Notes: generated by a model from the letters alone, not told the origin. 64,000 bases of DNA from Microbacterium sp. LWO13-1.2 (GCF_038397725.1 NZ_CP151634.1:1054001-1118000), one strand, 5' to 3'. Positions 18,088 to 27,623 are shown, numbered from the stretch's first letter. A program made the numbers and translations.

Positions 18088-18995
18088 GCCGCATCGACGC
18101 AGCATCCGGACCCTGGCGGTTCCGCTTCCGCTGGCCACGCGCCTGGCGCACTCCGCTCGGCGTGATCGGCACACTGATCGCAGCCGCCTGGATCATCGTC
18201 GCCTTCACCGCGCAGTGGTGGGTGCCGTTCGGCCCGAACGCGCAGGTGCTGCCGCGCCTGCAGCCGCCGGGCATCGACACGCTTCTCGGCACCGACGGCA
18301 ACGGCCGTGACATCTTCTCGCGGCTGATGACCGGCGCGACCGTGAGCCTTCCGCTCGCACTCATGCTCGTGATCGCCGCGATGGTGATCGGCACCGTCAT
18401 CGGCGCCGTTGCCGGATACTTCGGCGGCTGGGTCGACGAGACCCTCATGCGCATCACCGATCTCTTCATGGCGTTCCCCACCGTCATCCTCGCGATGGTC
18501 GTCGCCGCATCCCTCGGCCCCTCGCTGTTCAACGCGGTGATCGCCGCGGTCGTGGTGTCATGGCCGCAGTACTCCCGTGTCACCAGGAGCATCGTGCTGG
18601 GGCTCCGCGGGCAGAACTACGTGATCGCCGGGCGCCTGCTCGGCCACTCGCCACTGCGGACGCTCTTCGTCGACATCCTCCCGAACATCGCCGGTCCCGT
18701 GCTGGTGCTCGCCACCCTCGACATCGGCGCGGCGATCCTGCTGCTGTCCGGGCTGTCCTTCCTCGGCCTCGGGGCACAACCGCCGACCGCCGAGTGGGGG
18801 TCGATGATCTCGGCCGCGATCCAGAACTTCGATGCCTGGTGGCTGGGCGTGTTCCCCGGACTCGCGATCCTCACGGTCGTCCTCGCGTTCAACTTCCTCG
18901 GGGACGCGATGCGCGATGTCCTCGACCCGACGGCTGAGGTGACGCACGAGAAGCAGGCGGAGCGCGTCGCAGATGCGAAGGGGGTGGCCGCATGA
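18084..18995 (+). CDS. ABC transporter permease, DppC type
   Basis: The 303-residue inner-membrane protein carries LLGTDGNGRDIFSRLMTGATVSL, the DppC/OppC hallmark, and the EAA loop VIAGRLLGHSPLRTLFVDILPN. It pairs with the DppB-type permease. The gene overlaps both neighbours by 4 nt. Confidence 0.92.
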   Translation: MSRIDAASGPWRFRFRWPRAWRTPLGVIGTLIAAAWIIVAFTAQWWVPFGPNAQVLPRLQPPGIDTLLGTDGNGRDIFSRLMTGATVSLPLALMLVIAAMVIGTVIGAVAGYFGGWVDETLMRITDLFMAFPTVILAMVVAASLGPSLFNAVIAAVVVSWPQYSRVTRSIVLGLRGQNYVIAGRLLGHSPLRTLFVDILPNIAGPVLVLATLDIGAAILLLSGLSFLGLGAQPPTAEWGSMISAAIQNFDAWWLGVFPGLAILTVVLAFNFLGDAMRDVLDPTAEVTHEKQAERVADAKGVAA

Positions 18996-19789
18996 GCGCC
19001 GCGAGCGTCCTCAGCATCCGCGACCTGACCATCGACATCGGTCGTCCTCTCGTCCGCGGTGTCTCCCTGGAACTCGAGCCGGGTCGCATCCACGGCCTGG
19101 CGGGTGAATCCGGTTCTGGCAAGACACTGACCGCACTGGCCGTGCTCGGCCTGCTGCCGCGGCAGGCACGCGCCGGCGGTTCCATCACGCTCGGTGGTGA
19201 AGAACTGCTCGGCATGCCCCGTCGCGCGCTGAATCGCATCCGCGGTCGACGGGTCGCGATGGTCTTCCAGGACCCATCGGCATCTCTGCATCCGCAGCTC
19301 CCGGTCGGCCGCCAGCTCACCGACCACATGCGGGTGCACCTCGGACTCCGCGGCGAGGCGGCGCGGAACCGCGCGGTGGAACTGCTCGAGACCGTGCAGG
19401 TGCCGAATCCCGCCGAGGCCCTCAAACGCTATCCGCACCAGTTCTCGGGAGGTCAGCGCCAGCGCATCGCGATCGCGTGCGCCCTCGCCTGCGACCCCGA
19501 GGTGCTCCTCGCCGACGAGCCGACGACGGCGCTCGATGTCACCGTGCAGGCGGGGATCCTGCGCCTGCTGCGCGACCTCGCGTCCGAGCGCGAACTCGCG
19601 GTGCTGCTCGTCACGCACGATCTGGGCGTCATGAGCGCCATCGCCGACGAGGTGATGGTGATGAAGGACGGCCAGGTTGTCGAGCGTGCCGACAGGGAGA
19701 CGCTGTTCCGTTCACCGCAGCACGAATACACCAGGAAGCTTCTCGCGGCACTGCCCGGGTCACGGATCGAGGAGGACGGGAATGAGTGA
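18992..19789 (+). CDS. ABC transporter ATP-binding protein, DppD type
   Basis: The 265-residue ATPase has Walker A GESGSGKT, the signature FSGGQRQRIAIACAL, Walker B VLLADEPTTALD and the switch histidine in LLVTHDLG. Family DppD proteins are usually about 320 residues with a C-terminal peptide-transporter extension; this one is short, ending soon after EYTRKLLAALPG. Confidence 0.92.
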   Translation: MSAASVLSIRDLTIDIGRPLVRGVSLELEPGRIHGLAGESGSGKTLTALAVLGLLPRQARAGGSITLGGEELLGMPRRALNRIRGRRVAMVFQDPSASLHPQLPVGRQLTDHMRVHLGLRGEAARNRAVELLETVQVPNPAEALKRYPHQFSGGQRQRIAIACALACDPEVLLADEPTTALDVTVQAGILRLLRDLASERELAVLLVTHDLGVMSAIADEVMVMKDGQVVERADRETLFRSPQHEYTRKLLAALPGSRIEEDGNE

Positions 19790-20621
19790 GATCGCTGTCC
19801 TCGATGCGAGGGACGTCGTGGTGCGATACCCCGGCAATCCTCCGGTGATCGCCGTCGACGGGGTGTCCCTGCAGGTGGCCGCGGGGGAGACCGTGGCGCT
19901 GGTCGGCGAATCCGGCAGCGGCAAGTCGAGCCTCGCCCGCGCCGTGGTCGGCATCGAGAAGATCGCGGCCGGGAGCGTGCGATTCCGCGATGCCGAGGTC
20001 GCGCCGCTCGGCATCCGCCGACGCCCGACCGCTCTCACCGGCATCCAGATGGTGTTCCAGGATCCATCGACCTCGCTCAACCCGCGTCGCCGGGTCGGCG
20101 ACCAGATCGCCGACGGCATCGCCACCGCGAGACACCGCGGAGAAGCAGGGTCACGGGTCGAGGAATGGCTGGAGCGCGTCGGTCTGCCCACCCAGGTCGC
20201 GACGCGCTTCCCGCACCAGTTCTCCGGCGGTCAGAAGCAGCGCATCGCCATCGCCAGGGCGCTCGCCGCACGACCTGATCTGCTGGTCGCCGACGAGCCG
20301 ATCTCGGCGCTGGACGCGTCCACCCAGACGAGCGTCGCTGCCCTGATGCGCGACCTCGTCGCGGAAGCGGGGGCGGGGATGCTGTTCATCTCGCACGACC
20401 TCGCGGTGGTGCAGCGCATCGCCGACCGCACGCTCGTCATGTACGGCGGCCAGGTGCTGGAATCCGGCCCCACTGCCGAGTTGTGGGCCGAGCCGCAGCA
20501 TCCGTACACCCGATCGCTGCTGGCCGCCATCCCGGAGCCGGATGGGGCAGGGCGAATTCCGGATGCGCCGACGGCCGAGGACCGGCTGAACTGGATCGAG
20601 GTCGCCCCGATCCTGCGCTGA
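19782..20621 (+). CDS. ABC transporter ATP-binding protein, DppF type
   Basis: The 279-residue ATPase has Walker A GESGSGKS, the signature FSGGQKQRIAIARAL, Walker B LLVADEPISALD and the H-loop FISHDLAV. ATG 19782 overlaps the end of the DppD-type gene by 8 nt, and the in-frame region upstream is a shadow of that gene. It completes the five-gene importer. Confidence 0.92.
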   Translation: MSEIAVLDARDVVVRYPGNPPVIAVDGVSLQVAAGETVALVGESGSGKSSLARAVVGIEKIAAGSVRFRDAEVAPLGIRRRPTALTGIQMVFQDPSTSLNPRRRVGDQIADGIATARHRGEAGSRVEEWLERVGLPTQVATRFPHQFSGGQKQRIAIARALAARPDLLVADEPISALDASTQTSVAALMRDLVAEAGAGMLFISHDLAVVQRIADRTLVMYGGQVLESGPTAELWAEPQHPYTRSLLAAIPEPDGAGRIPDAPTAEDRLNWIEVAPILR

Positions 20622-20718
20622 GCGGGCCGGCACCGGTCACTCGCTGTTCACCCGGGCGTCGCCCGCCGGAAAGCGGGGAGTGCCACCATGCCGGATACCG
20701 TCCAGCCCCGGGAGTTCT

Positions 20719-21699
20719 GTGCGCACGCCATCCGTCACCGTCATCCTTCCCGCGAAGGACGCCGGAGCGTTCATCGGGACGACGCTGGAGACGCTGCTGC
20801 GGCAGTTCGATGATCCGGCCGCGCTGAAGCTCGTCGCGATCGACGACGGATCGAGCGACGACACCGGAGCGCAGATGCGTCGCTACGCGGAGCGCTTCGC
20901 GCACGCCGAGGTGCTCGTCAACCCTCGCCCGGTCGGTCTCGCGACCGCCCGCAACCAGGGGCTGGCGCACGTTGAGGGCGAAGCCTTCTGCTTCGTCGAC
21001 GGAGATGACTGGATGCAGCCGCGTCGCCTGCAGGTGCTCGCCGATCGGCTGCGCGCGCTGGACTGCGATTTCGTGCGCACCGACCACGTGCGCGTGGCCG
21101 GCACCGAGCGCACGCTCGTGCGCGCTCCGTTCGCCTGGCGCGGTGTCGTGGCATCGCCGCGCGAGGCGATCCTCCCCGCCGACGACACGACGATGGTCGA
21201 CTACCCGTACGCCTGGGCAGGGATCTTCCACCGGAGCCTCATCGATCGCGGCCTCGCCGCATTCCCGGATGGCCTGTTCACCGCTGAGGACCGGCCGTGG
21301 ATCTGGCGCCTGCACCTGAACGCCGATACCTTCGCCGTGGTCGACGCACCCGCACTCCTCTATCGCCGCGGCGTCTCGACCTCGCTCACCCGCGTCCACG
21401 ATCGCCGGCAGCTCGATTTCGCCCGATCGCTCAGCCAGGTGATCGACATCGTGGAACAGGATGCCGAGGCGCAGCGCTTCCTGCCCAAAGCGGTCTGGAC
21501 GGCACTCGCGCTGAGCTCGCACCACCTCGTCCGCTCCCGGCAGATGACGCCTCGGCTTCGTGCGGAGATGCGCGGTGGCATCCGCGAGCTGCTCCGTCGG
21601 CTGCCCGCCGCCGAGGTCGCCGCGGTTCTCGATGACTTCTCCGGAGCGCGACGGAGAGTGCTCGCGCGCTCGCTCCGGGGAGCGGGGCGGGCAGCATGA
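20719..21699 (+). CDS. Family 2 glycosyltransferase
   Basis: About 326 residues. The N-terminal GT-A fold is clear: SVTVILPAKDAGAFIGTTLETLL, the nucleotide-sugar motif AIDDGSSDDT and the DxD-type FVDGDDWMQP. GTG 20719 with GGGAG just upstream is preferred; GTG 20680 is an alternative adding 13 residues. It is the first gene of a tightly overlapped nonulosonic-acid cluster (4-nt overlap with the next gene), so it probably builds the polymer's linkage unit or adds a side sugar. Confidence 0.85.
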   Translation: MRTPSVTVILPAKDAGAFIGTTLETLLRQFDDPAALKLVAIDDGSSDDTGAQMRRYAERFAHAEVLVNPRPVGLATARNQGLAHVEGEAFCFVDGDDWMQPRRLQVLADRLRALDCDFVRTDHVRVAGTERTLVRAPFAWRGVVASPREAILPADDTTMVDYPYAWAGIFHRSLIDRGLAAFPDGLFTAEDRPWIWRLHLNADTFAVVDAPALLYRRGVSTSLTRVHDRRQLDFARSLSQVIDIVEQDAEAQRFLPKAVWTALALSSHHLVRSRQMTPRLRAEMRGGIRELLRRLPAAEVAAVLDDFSGARRRVLARSLRGAGRAA

Positions 21700-23045
21700 C
21701 GCAGCTCTTCGCCCTGCACAGCGCCTATGGCCTGGCCACCGCCGCCGCGGCCATCGACGAGGGTGTCTTCGACGCCGGCGGCCCGCGCATCCTGGTGCCC
21801 TTCAACTCCGCCCGCGTACCGGAGACGACGCACGGCATCGATGAGCTCCCGAACCTCGCCCCGCTGCGCGCCCGGTTCGATCGGGTCGAGTCGCTGGACG
21901 CGCTGCTCACGCCGCTGCATCCGAGTTCCTGGGACCCCTCTGAGGGTGACCTGGTCGTGCTGCGGCGCCTGCTCACCCGCGCCTGGGAACTCGACGACGA
22001 TCTGGAGCTGTGCGTGCAGAGCCCGCAGGTCGCGCCGGCGCGCACCCTGCTGTCGCTGTTCCCCGACGCGCGACTGACCATCATCGGCGACGGGTTGATG
22101 ACCTATTCGCCGATCCGCGTCGCGCTGCCGCGCACGGTCGTCGAGCGCATCGGACGGGTCGTCTACGCCGATGTCGTGCCGGGTGTCGAGCCGCTCGTGT
22201 TCACCGAGACCGGCGCGGCACGAGTGCCGGTGCCGCCGAGCAGGTTCGGTGCCGTGCTCGCCGAGACGGCGGCGTCCGACCCCGACCTGGATGCTCTCGC
22301 CGATGGCACGCCGACGGCGCTCGTGCTCGGCCAGTACCTCGCCGCTCTCGGCCTCGTCGCCCCTGCCGAGGAGATCGCGATGCAGCAGGCGATGGTCGAC
22401 CACGCGGCGCAGTGGGCGCCGGGGCGTATCGTCTTCAAGCCGCACCCCGCCGCCCCGCCGCAGGTCGTCGAGGCACTGCGCGAGCAAGCGCGCAGCCACG
22501 GCATGGAGTTCGCCGTCTACGACGGACCGGAATGGGCCGAGCTCGTCGCCGACCGATTGGAGGCCGTCGGCGTGGTCGCCGGCTTCTCGACGGCGCTGCC
22601 CACCGTGCAGGCGCTCTCCGGCCGCCCGATCGCCGCGGCGGGAACAGCCACCGTGCTGCGGCGGCTGACACCGTACGAGAACAGCAATCGAGTACCGGCG
22701 ACGATCGTGGACGCGCTGACCCGGCCAGGATCCCCGTACCGTGACCCCGAGCGGCTGCAGCTGCTCATCGATGCCGTCGGCTATGCCATGCAGCCGGTCA
22801 TCGCCGCGCATCTGCGGCCGCGTGCGGAGGAACTGCTCGGGTCTCTGAACGCCGCCGAGCGGGCCCGGTACTTCTCCCCGGAGCGCCTCATCGAACTGCG
22901 CCTGCCCGGCGCACCGCAGGAGGGGATCGTCCGCCGGGCGCTGCGGTCCACCGGTGGCGTCGGCCGCGCCGAGGAACTTCGATTGACGATCGCCGGAGCG
23001 CGGACGCGCGCCGCACGAGCATGGAAGGTGGTGCGTGGCCGATGA
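21696..23045 (+). CDS. Polysialyltransferase-family glycosyltransferase (PF07388-like)
   Basis: The 449-residue protein resembles the alpha-2,8-polysialyltransferase family: LFALHSAYGLATAAAAIDEG at the start, DARLTIIGDGLMTYSP mid-way, RIVFKPHPAAPPQ (the HP motif for CMP binding), and VAGFSTALPTVQALSG. The family moves nonulosonic acids from CMP donors onto glycans. It lies immediately upstream of the CMP-sugar synthetase gene, with ATGA overlap. Family assignment is by pattern, not search. Confidence 0.75.
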   Translation: MTQLFALHSAYGLATAAAAIDEGVFDAGGPRILVPFNSARVPETTHGIDELPNLAPLRARFDRVESLDALLTPLHPSSWDPSEGDLVVLRRLLTRAWELDDDLELCVQSPQVAPARTLLSLFPDARLTIIGDGLMTYSPIRVALPRTVVERIGRVVYADVVPGVEPLVFTETGAARVPVPPSRFGAVLAETAASDPDLDALADGTPTALVLGQYLAALGLVAPAEEIAMQQAMVDHAAQWAPGRIVFKPHPAAPPQVVEALREQARSHGMEFAVYDGPEWAELVADRLEAVGVVAGFSTALPTVQALSGRPIAAAGTATVLRRLTPYENSNRVPATIVDALTRPGSPYRDPERLQLLIDAVGYAMQPVIAAHLRPRAEELLGSLNAAERARYFSPERLIELRLPGAPQEGIVRRALRSTGGVGRAEELRLTIAGARTRAARAWKVVRGR

Positions 23046-24202
23046 TCCGAGTGGCAGCGATCATTCCCGCACGAGGCGGATCCAAGCAGGTCCCGCGGAA
23101 GAACCTCAGCAGGGTCGGCGGCATTCCGCTGATCGTGCGCGCCGTGCGTGCTGCTGCCGCTGCCGAGGGGGTGGACATCGTCGTCGTCACCACCGACGAC
23201 GATGAGATCGCCGCGGTGAGCGCTGCCGCCGGTGCGCACGTCGTCCGGCGCCCGCCCGAGCTCGCCGGAGATACGGCGTCGTCGGAGAGCGCAGTGCTGC
23301 ATGCCCTCGACGAGCTGGAGCGCGAGGGGATACCGGTCGACATCGTCGTGTTCGTGCAGGCCACCTCGCCGTTCATCCCGAGCGAGGGGATCGACGAGGC
23401 CATCGATCAGGTGCGCTCCGGAAGCTACGACAGCGTCTTCTCGGCGCATGAGACCTACGGGTTCCTGTGGGCGCGCGGCGAGGACGGCACCGCTGTCGCC
23501 ATCAACCACGACGCCGCGCACCGCCCGCGGCGCCAGGACCGCGAACCGCACTACCTCGAGACCGGAGCCTTCTACGCCTTCGGCACCGAGGGGTTCCGGC
23601 GGGCCGGGTACCGCTTCTTCGGCAGGCTCGGGATCGTCGAAGTGCCGGAGTGGACGGCGGTCGAGATCGACGATGCTCAGCACCTCGCCGTGGCGTCGGC
23701 CGTGGCCGGTCTCGTGATCGAAACCGAGGCGATCGACGTGCGGGCAGTCGTGACCGACTTCGACGGCGTGCACACCGACGACACCGCCCTCATCGACAGC
23801 GACGGCCGCGAGTTCGTGCGCGTGAGTCGGGAGGACGGCATGGGGGTGTCGCTGCTGCGGCGTGCCGGCATCCCGATGCTCATCCTCTCCACCGAGACGA
23901 ACCCCGTCGTCCGCGCCCGCGCCGACAAGCTGCGCGTGCCGGTGCTGCACGGCATCGATGACAAGCAGGCGGCGCTGGCCGACTGGGCCGCCGAGAACGG
24001 CATCGCGCTCTCGGACATCGCCTACCTCGGCAACGACGTCAACGACCTCGCTGCGATGCGATCGGTGGGCTGGCCGGTGGCCGTTGCGAACGCGCATCCG
24101 CTGGTGCGATCCGAAGCGCGCGTGGTGCTCAGCGCCGCCGGCGGACAGGGTGCCGTCCGCGAGCTGATCGAGCGCGTTCTGCAGGTCGACCGACCCCGGT
24201 AA
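23042..24202 (+). CDS. neuA: CMP-nonulosonate cytidylyltransferase fused to KdsC-type HAD phosphatase
   Basis: The 386-residue protein has two domains. Residues 1-225 are an acylneuraminate cytidylyltransferase: IIPARGGSKQVPRKN (8-21) is the CTP loop and QATSPF is conserved. Residues 235-386 are a HAD phosphatase with intact DxD nucleophiles (TDFDGVHTDD, D239 and D241), ILSTE, the DDKQAAL lysine block and GNDVNDLAAM. Activation to the CMP sugar and removal of a 9-phosphate could thus be done by one polypeptide. Animal CMP-sialate synthetases share this layout. The exact sugar is unknown. Confidence 0.9.
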   Translation: MIRVAAIIPARGGSKQVPRKNLSRVGGIPLIVRAVRAAAAAEGVDIVVVTTDDDEIAAVSAAAGAHVVRRPPELAGDTASSESAVLHALDELEREGIPVDIVVFVQATSPFIPSEGIDEAIDQVRSGSYDSVFSAHETYGFLWARGEDGTAVAINHDAAHRPRRQDREPHYLETGAFYAFGTEGFRRAGYRFFGRLGIVEVPEWTAVEIDDAQHLAVASAVAGLVIETEAIDVRAVVTDFDGVHTDDTALIDSDGREFVRVSREDGMGVSLLRRAGIPMLILSTETNPVVRARADKLRVPVLHGIDDKQAALADWAAENGIALSDIAYLGNDVNDLAAMRSVGWPVAVANAHPLVRSEARVVLSAAGGQGAVRELIERVLQVDRPR

Positions 24203-24270
24203 CCCGCGATTCGCGCGATGTTCACCCCCGGCGCGTACCCAGGAAGCTAAGGCTACGACTGGAGGACGAC

Positions 24271-25143
24271 ATGACCGTCACTATCGGATCGCGTGTGATC
24301 GGAGGGGGCCGTCCCGCATACGTCATCGCGGAGATCGGCCTGAACCACAACGGCGACGTGGACATCGCCAAGCAGCTCATCGACGTCGCGGCGCGCGCGG
24401 GTGCCGATGCGGTGAAGTTCCAGAAGCGCACTCCGGAGATCTCGACGCCCGAGCACATGCGCAACGTGCCGCGCGAGACGCCCTGGGGCACCATGACCTA
24501 CCTCGACTACCGCCGCCGCGTGGAGTTCGGCCGCGACGAGTACGTCGAGATCGGCGACCACGCCACCCTGCAGGGCCTGGACTGGTTCGCCTCCCCGTGG
24601 GACGTGCCCAGCGTGGCATTCCTGGAAGACCTCAACGTGGTGGCGCACAAGGTCGCCTCGGCCAGCCTCACCGACATCGAGCTGCTCGAGGCGCTCCGCG
24701 CGACCGGCAAGCCGATCATCCTCTCCACCGGCATGTCGACGATCGAGCAGATCGACCGGGCGCTGGACACCCTCAGCACCGATCGGGTCGTGCTCATGCA
24801 CGCCACCTCGACCTATCCGATGGAGCCGGAGGAGGCGAACCTGCGGGTCATCAGCACGCTTCGCGACCGCTACCCCGGCGTACCGGTCGGCTACTCCGGG
24901 CACGAACGAGGGCTGCAGATCTCCCTTGCGGCCGCTGCGCTCGGCGCCGTGGCCGTCGAGCGGCACATCACCCTCGACCGCACCATGTGGGGCTCGGATC
25001 ATGCCGCGTCGCTGGAGCCGGCCGGTCTCGCTCATCTGGTGCGCGACATCCGTGTCATCGAGACCGCTCTCGGCGACGGCGTGAAGCGGGTCTTCCCCGG
25101 CGAGCAGGCTCCGATGGCGAAGCTGCGTCGCGTTCCGGCATGA
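24271..25143 (+). CDS. neuB: NeuB-type nonulosonate (9-phosphate) synthase lacking the SAF domain
   Basis: The 290-residue protein has the NeuB TIM barrel: YVIAEIGLNHNGDVDIAKQLID, AGADAVKFQKR, HKVASASLTDIELLEALRATGKPIILSTGM, VGYSGHERG and ERHITLDRTMWGSDHAASLEP. These proteins condense phosphoenolpyruvate with a six-carbon sugar. Normal NeuB is about 340-350 residues with a C-terminal SAF domain; this one stops just before it. GGAGG precedes ATG 24271. It overlaps the next gene by 4 nt. Confidence 0.9.
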   Translation: MTVTIGSRVIGGGRPAYVIAEIGLNHNGDVDIAKQLIDVAARAGADAVKFQKRTPEISTPEHMRNVPRETPWGTMTYLDYRRRVEFGRDEYVEIGDHATLQGLDWFASPWDVPSVAFLEDLNVVAHKVASASLTDIELLEALRATGKPIILSTGMSTIEQIDRALDTLSTDRVVLMHATSTYPMEPEEANLRVISTLRDRYPGVPVGYSGHERGLQISLAAAALGAVAVERHITLDRTMWGSDHAASLEPAGLAHLVRDIRVIETALGDGVKRVFPGEQAPMAKLRRVPA

Positions 25144-26576
25144 GCGCCTCCGCGTCGTTCCGGGATCCGCTGCGGGTCGTCGCGATCGCCGACGCCGACT
25201 CGTTCGTGAAGTGGTCGGCGTCGCTGCTCGACACGGTGCCTGGCATCCGTCGTCACCTGCTGATCGTGCGCACGCCGCTGACCGTGAGCCCGTCGCAGCA
25301 ACGGGCGGCGCTCGCCGGCACGTCCTTCGCCGATGGCGGAGTGACGCGCATCGGATTCGACGAGCTCGACGGCTGGCTGGGCGGCCACAGCCCTGACGTC
25401 GTCGTGCTGGCGGGGCGCGGGCCGTTCGTGCGGCTCGTGGCGCGCCGCATCGACCGAATGCGGCGTCGCCCTGTGGTCGTCAGCGGGCTGCCGGGAATGT
25501 CGATCCCGGCGCAGCGCGGAGCCCTCGAGTACCGCCGCGAGAGCGACCTCCTCGTGCTGCACTCGCATCGGGAGGAGCGCGCGTTCGCCGAGCTCGGGCG
25601 CCGGATCGGTGTGGTGACGCCGACGGCACTGGCCACGCTGCCGTTCGCGCGGCCGGACTCGGCGGGGATCGCGCGCGCAGATGGCTCGACGCACGCCGGA
25701 TCAGCGGGTCACCGTACGGCGAGCGGTGCCGTCGGCCACGGCAGCACGCGCGCCTTCTCGGCGGGGGCGGTCGCTCTCGCTGAGCGCCCCGTGCCTCGGG
25801 TGCTGGGTACGGACCTCGTGTTCGCCGCGCAGGCCCTGGTGCCGGCCGAACGGCACGAGCGCGAGGCACTCGCCCAGGTGCTGCGCCAGGCGGCTGACGC
25901 CGATCCGACCCGGCGTGTGGTGGTGAAGCTGCGCTCGCGGCCGGGTGAGGCCGAGACGCATCTCGAGCGCGACGCCTATGCGGATCTGCTCGGTGCGCGA
26001 CCCGCGAACCTCGTGTTCTCCCACCAGCCGATGGCGACCGCCCTGGAGAGCGCAGAAGGACTGGTCACGGTCAGCTCCACCGCGATCGTCGAGGCGATCG
26101 CGCGCGACGTCCCGGTGATCGCGCTCGACATGTTCGGTGTGAGCAAGCCGCTGCTGAACACGGTCTTCGTCGGCAGCGGACTTCTGGGCGGTGCGGAGGA
26201 GGTCATCGGTCGCCGGTTCCGGCATCCGCATCCGCAGTGGTTGCGCGACAACTACTTCCACCGGGCTGCGGAATCGACCTGGTGGGAGCAGGTCGAGCAG
26301 CTGGTCGTGCTGCGTCGCGAGGGCGGACTGCGCGCCAGGCCCGTGCCCGTCGGGCGCGGTGGTGCGCTGCACGCGGCCTGGCACCGCGCGAGCGTGCTCG
26401 GTGCCGAGGACCGCACGCTCGTCGGACGCGTCGCGCTCGGAATCGGCAGTCCGCTGGTGCGCGGCATCGTCGCGCTGCGGCAGGCCCGCGGGCGTGCCGC
26501 GGAGGACACCTGGGCGGATGCCGGGACCGACTACACCCTCGAGCCGACCCCGCACCGCGATCCGATCCGCCGCTGA
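25140..26576 (+). CDS. DUF6716-like putative glycosyltransferase
   Basis: The 478-residue protein has a GT-B-like layout: a Rossmann-type start (LRVVAIADADSFVKWSASLL), RPVVVSGLPGMSIPA, and a second half with RVVVKLRSRPGEAETH, ANLVFSHQPMATALESAEGLVTVSSTAIVEAIARDVPVIALD, which resembles CDP- or CMP-donor enzymes. In related actinobacteria DUF6716 proteins follow neuB. ATG 25140 overlaps the neuB stop. The product probably finishes or extends the nonulosonate polymer. Confidence 0.75.
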   Translation: MSASASFRDPLRVVAIADADSFVKWSASLLDTVPGIRRHLLIVRTPLTVSPSQQRAALAGTSFADGGVTRIGFDELDGWLGGHSPDVVVLAGRGPFVRLVARRIDRMRRRPVVVSGLPGMSIPAQRGALEYRRESDLLVLHSHREERAFAELGRRIGVVTPTALATLPFARPDSAGIARADGSTHAGSAGHRTASGAVGHGSTRAFSAGAVALAERPVPRVLGTDLVFAAQALVPAERHEREALAQVLRQAADADPTRRVVVKLRSRPGEAETHLERDAYADLLGARPANLVFSHQPMATALESAEGLVTVSSTAIVEAIARDVPVIALDMFGVSKPLLNTVFVGSGLLGGAEEVIGRRFRHPHPQWLRDNYFHRAAESTWWEQVEQLVVLRREGGLRARPVPVGRGGALHAAWHRASVLGAEDRTLVGRVALGIGSPLVRGIVALRQARGRAAEDTWADAGTDYTLEPTPHRDPIRR

Positions 26577-26590
26577 CCACGGGCGCAGCG

Positions 26591-26620
26591 TTCGCGACAC
26601 GCCCGGATCTCCGCTAGACT
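26591..26620 (+). promoter_or_regulatory. Promoter of rpsF-ssb-rpsR-rplI
   Basis: TTCGCG, an 18-nt gap, and TAGACT at 26615-26620. The leader of about 105 nt reaches the rpsF start. Confidence 0.5.
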
Positions 26621-26733
26621 GCCAAGGTTGTCTGCTCGATTCCGGGATCTCCGGAAAACGGCCGACACGTTCACACACCCTCCTGCTTTCGGGAAATTCC
26701 CGGAAGCCGTTCTAGTCCGAAGGAGGTGGGTAA

Positions 26734-27102
26734 GTGACGCACCAGTACGAACTCATGGTCATTCTGACCCCCGAGATCGACGAGCGCCAGGTAGCCCCTA
26801 CGCTCGACAAGTTCCTGAAGGTCATCACCAACGATGGTGGCTCGATTGACAAGGTCGACATCTGGGGCAAGCGCCGTCTTGCATACGAGATCCAGAAGAA
26901 GAACGAGGGCATCTACGCCGTCGTCAACTTCACCGCGACCAGCGAGGCCACGCAGGAGCTCGACCGTCAGCTGAAGCTGAACGAGCAGATCATGCGCACC
27001 AAGGTGCTGCGGTCTGAAGAGGCTCAGGCGATGGTCATCGCAGAGGCGAAGCGCTCCGACGAGAAGGCTGCCCGCAAGGCTGCCAAGGCTGCGAAGGCCT
27101 AA
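26734..27102 (+). CDS. rpsF: 30S ribosomal protein S6
   Basis: The 122-residue protein has [19 protein letters not shown] and [23 protein letters not shown], the S6 signature. The start is GTG 26734, preceded by a near-perfect AAGGAGGT. The alanine/lysine tail is usual in actinobacteria. First gene of the S6-SSB-S18-L9 operon. Confidence 0.97.
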   Translation: MTHQYELMVILTPEIDERQVAPTLDKFLKVITNDGGSIDKVDIWGKRRLAYEIQKKNEGIYAVVNFTATSEATQELDRQLKLNEQIMRTKVLRSEEAQAMVIAEAKRSDEKAARKAAKAAKA

Positions 27103-27107
27103 GTCTC

Positions 27108-27623
27108 ATGGCCGGCGAAACCGTCATCACCGTTGTGGGAAACCTCACGGCCGACCCCGAGCTGCGGTACACGCAGAACGGGCTGCCGGTGGCGAACTTC
27201 ACCATCGCATCGACGCCGCGCAACTTCGACCGTGCCGCGAATGAGTGGAAGGACGGCGACGCGCTGTTCCTCCGCGCATCCGTCTGGCGCGAGTTCGCGG
27301 AGCACGTGGCGGGTTCGCTGACGAAGGGCATGCGCGTCATCGCGCAGGGTCGCCTCCGTCAGCGCTCCTACCAGGACCGCGAGGGCAACCAGCGCACCGC
27401 GATCGAGCTGGAGGTCGACGAGATCGGCCCCTCGCTGCGATACGCGACGGCGCAGGTCACCCGTGCGGCCTCGACCGGCGGTGCCGGCGGTGGCGGTGGC
27501 GGTGGACAGTCTCGTCCCGCGCAGCAGCAGGTGTCGGAGGAGCCGTGGTCGACGCCCGGTTCTTCGACCAGCGCAGATGCCTGGAGCACTCCGGGCAGCT
27601 TCGGCGACGACACCCCGTTTTAA
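27108..27623 (+). CDS. ssb: Single-stranded DNA-binding protein
   Basis: The 171-residue protein has an OB fold ([26 protein letters not shown] to about residue 110), a Gly/Gln linker from about 120 to 150, and the acidic partner-binding tip GDDTPF. It coats single-stranded DNA at forks. Five bases separate it from rpsF. Confidence 0.97.
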   Translation: MAGETVITVVGNLTADPELRYTQNGLPVANFTIASTPRNFDRAANEWKDGDALFLRASVWREFAEHVAGSLTKGMRVIAQGRLRQRSYQDREGNQRTAIELEVDEIGPSLRYATAQVTRAASTGGAGGGGGGGQSRPAQQQVSEEPWSTPGSSTSADAWSTPGSFGDDTPF

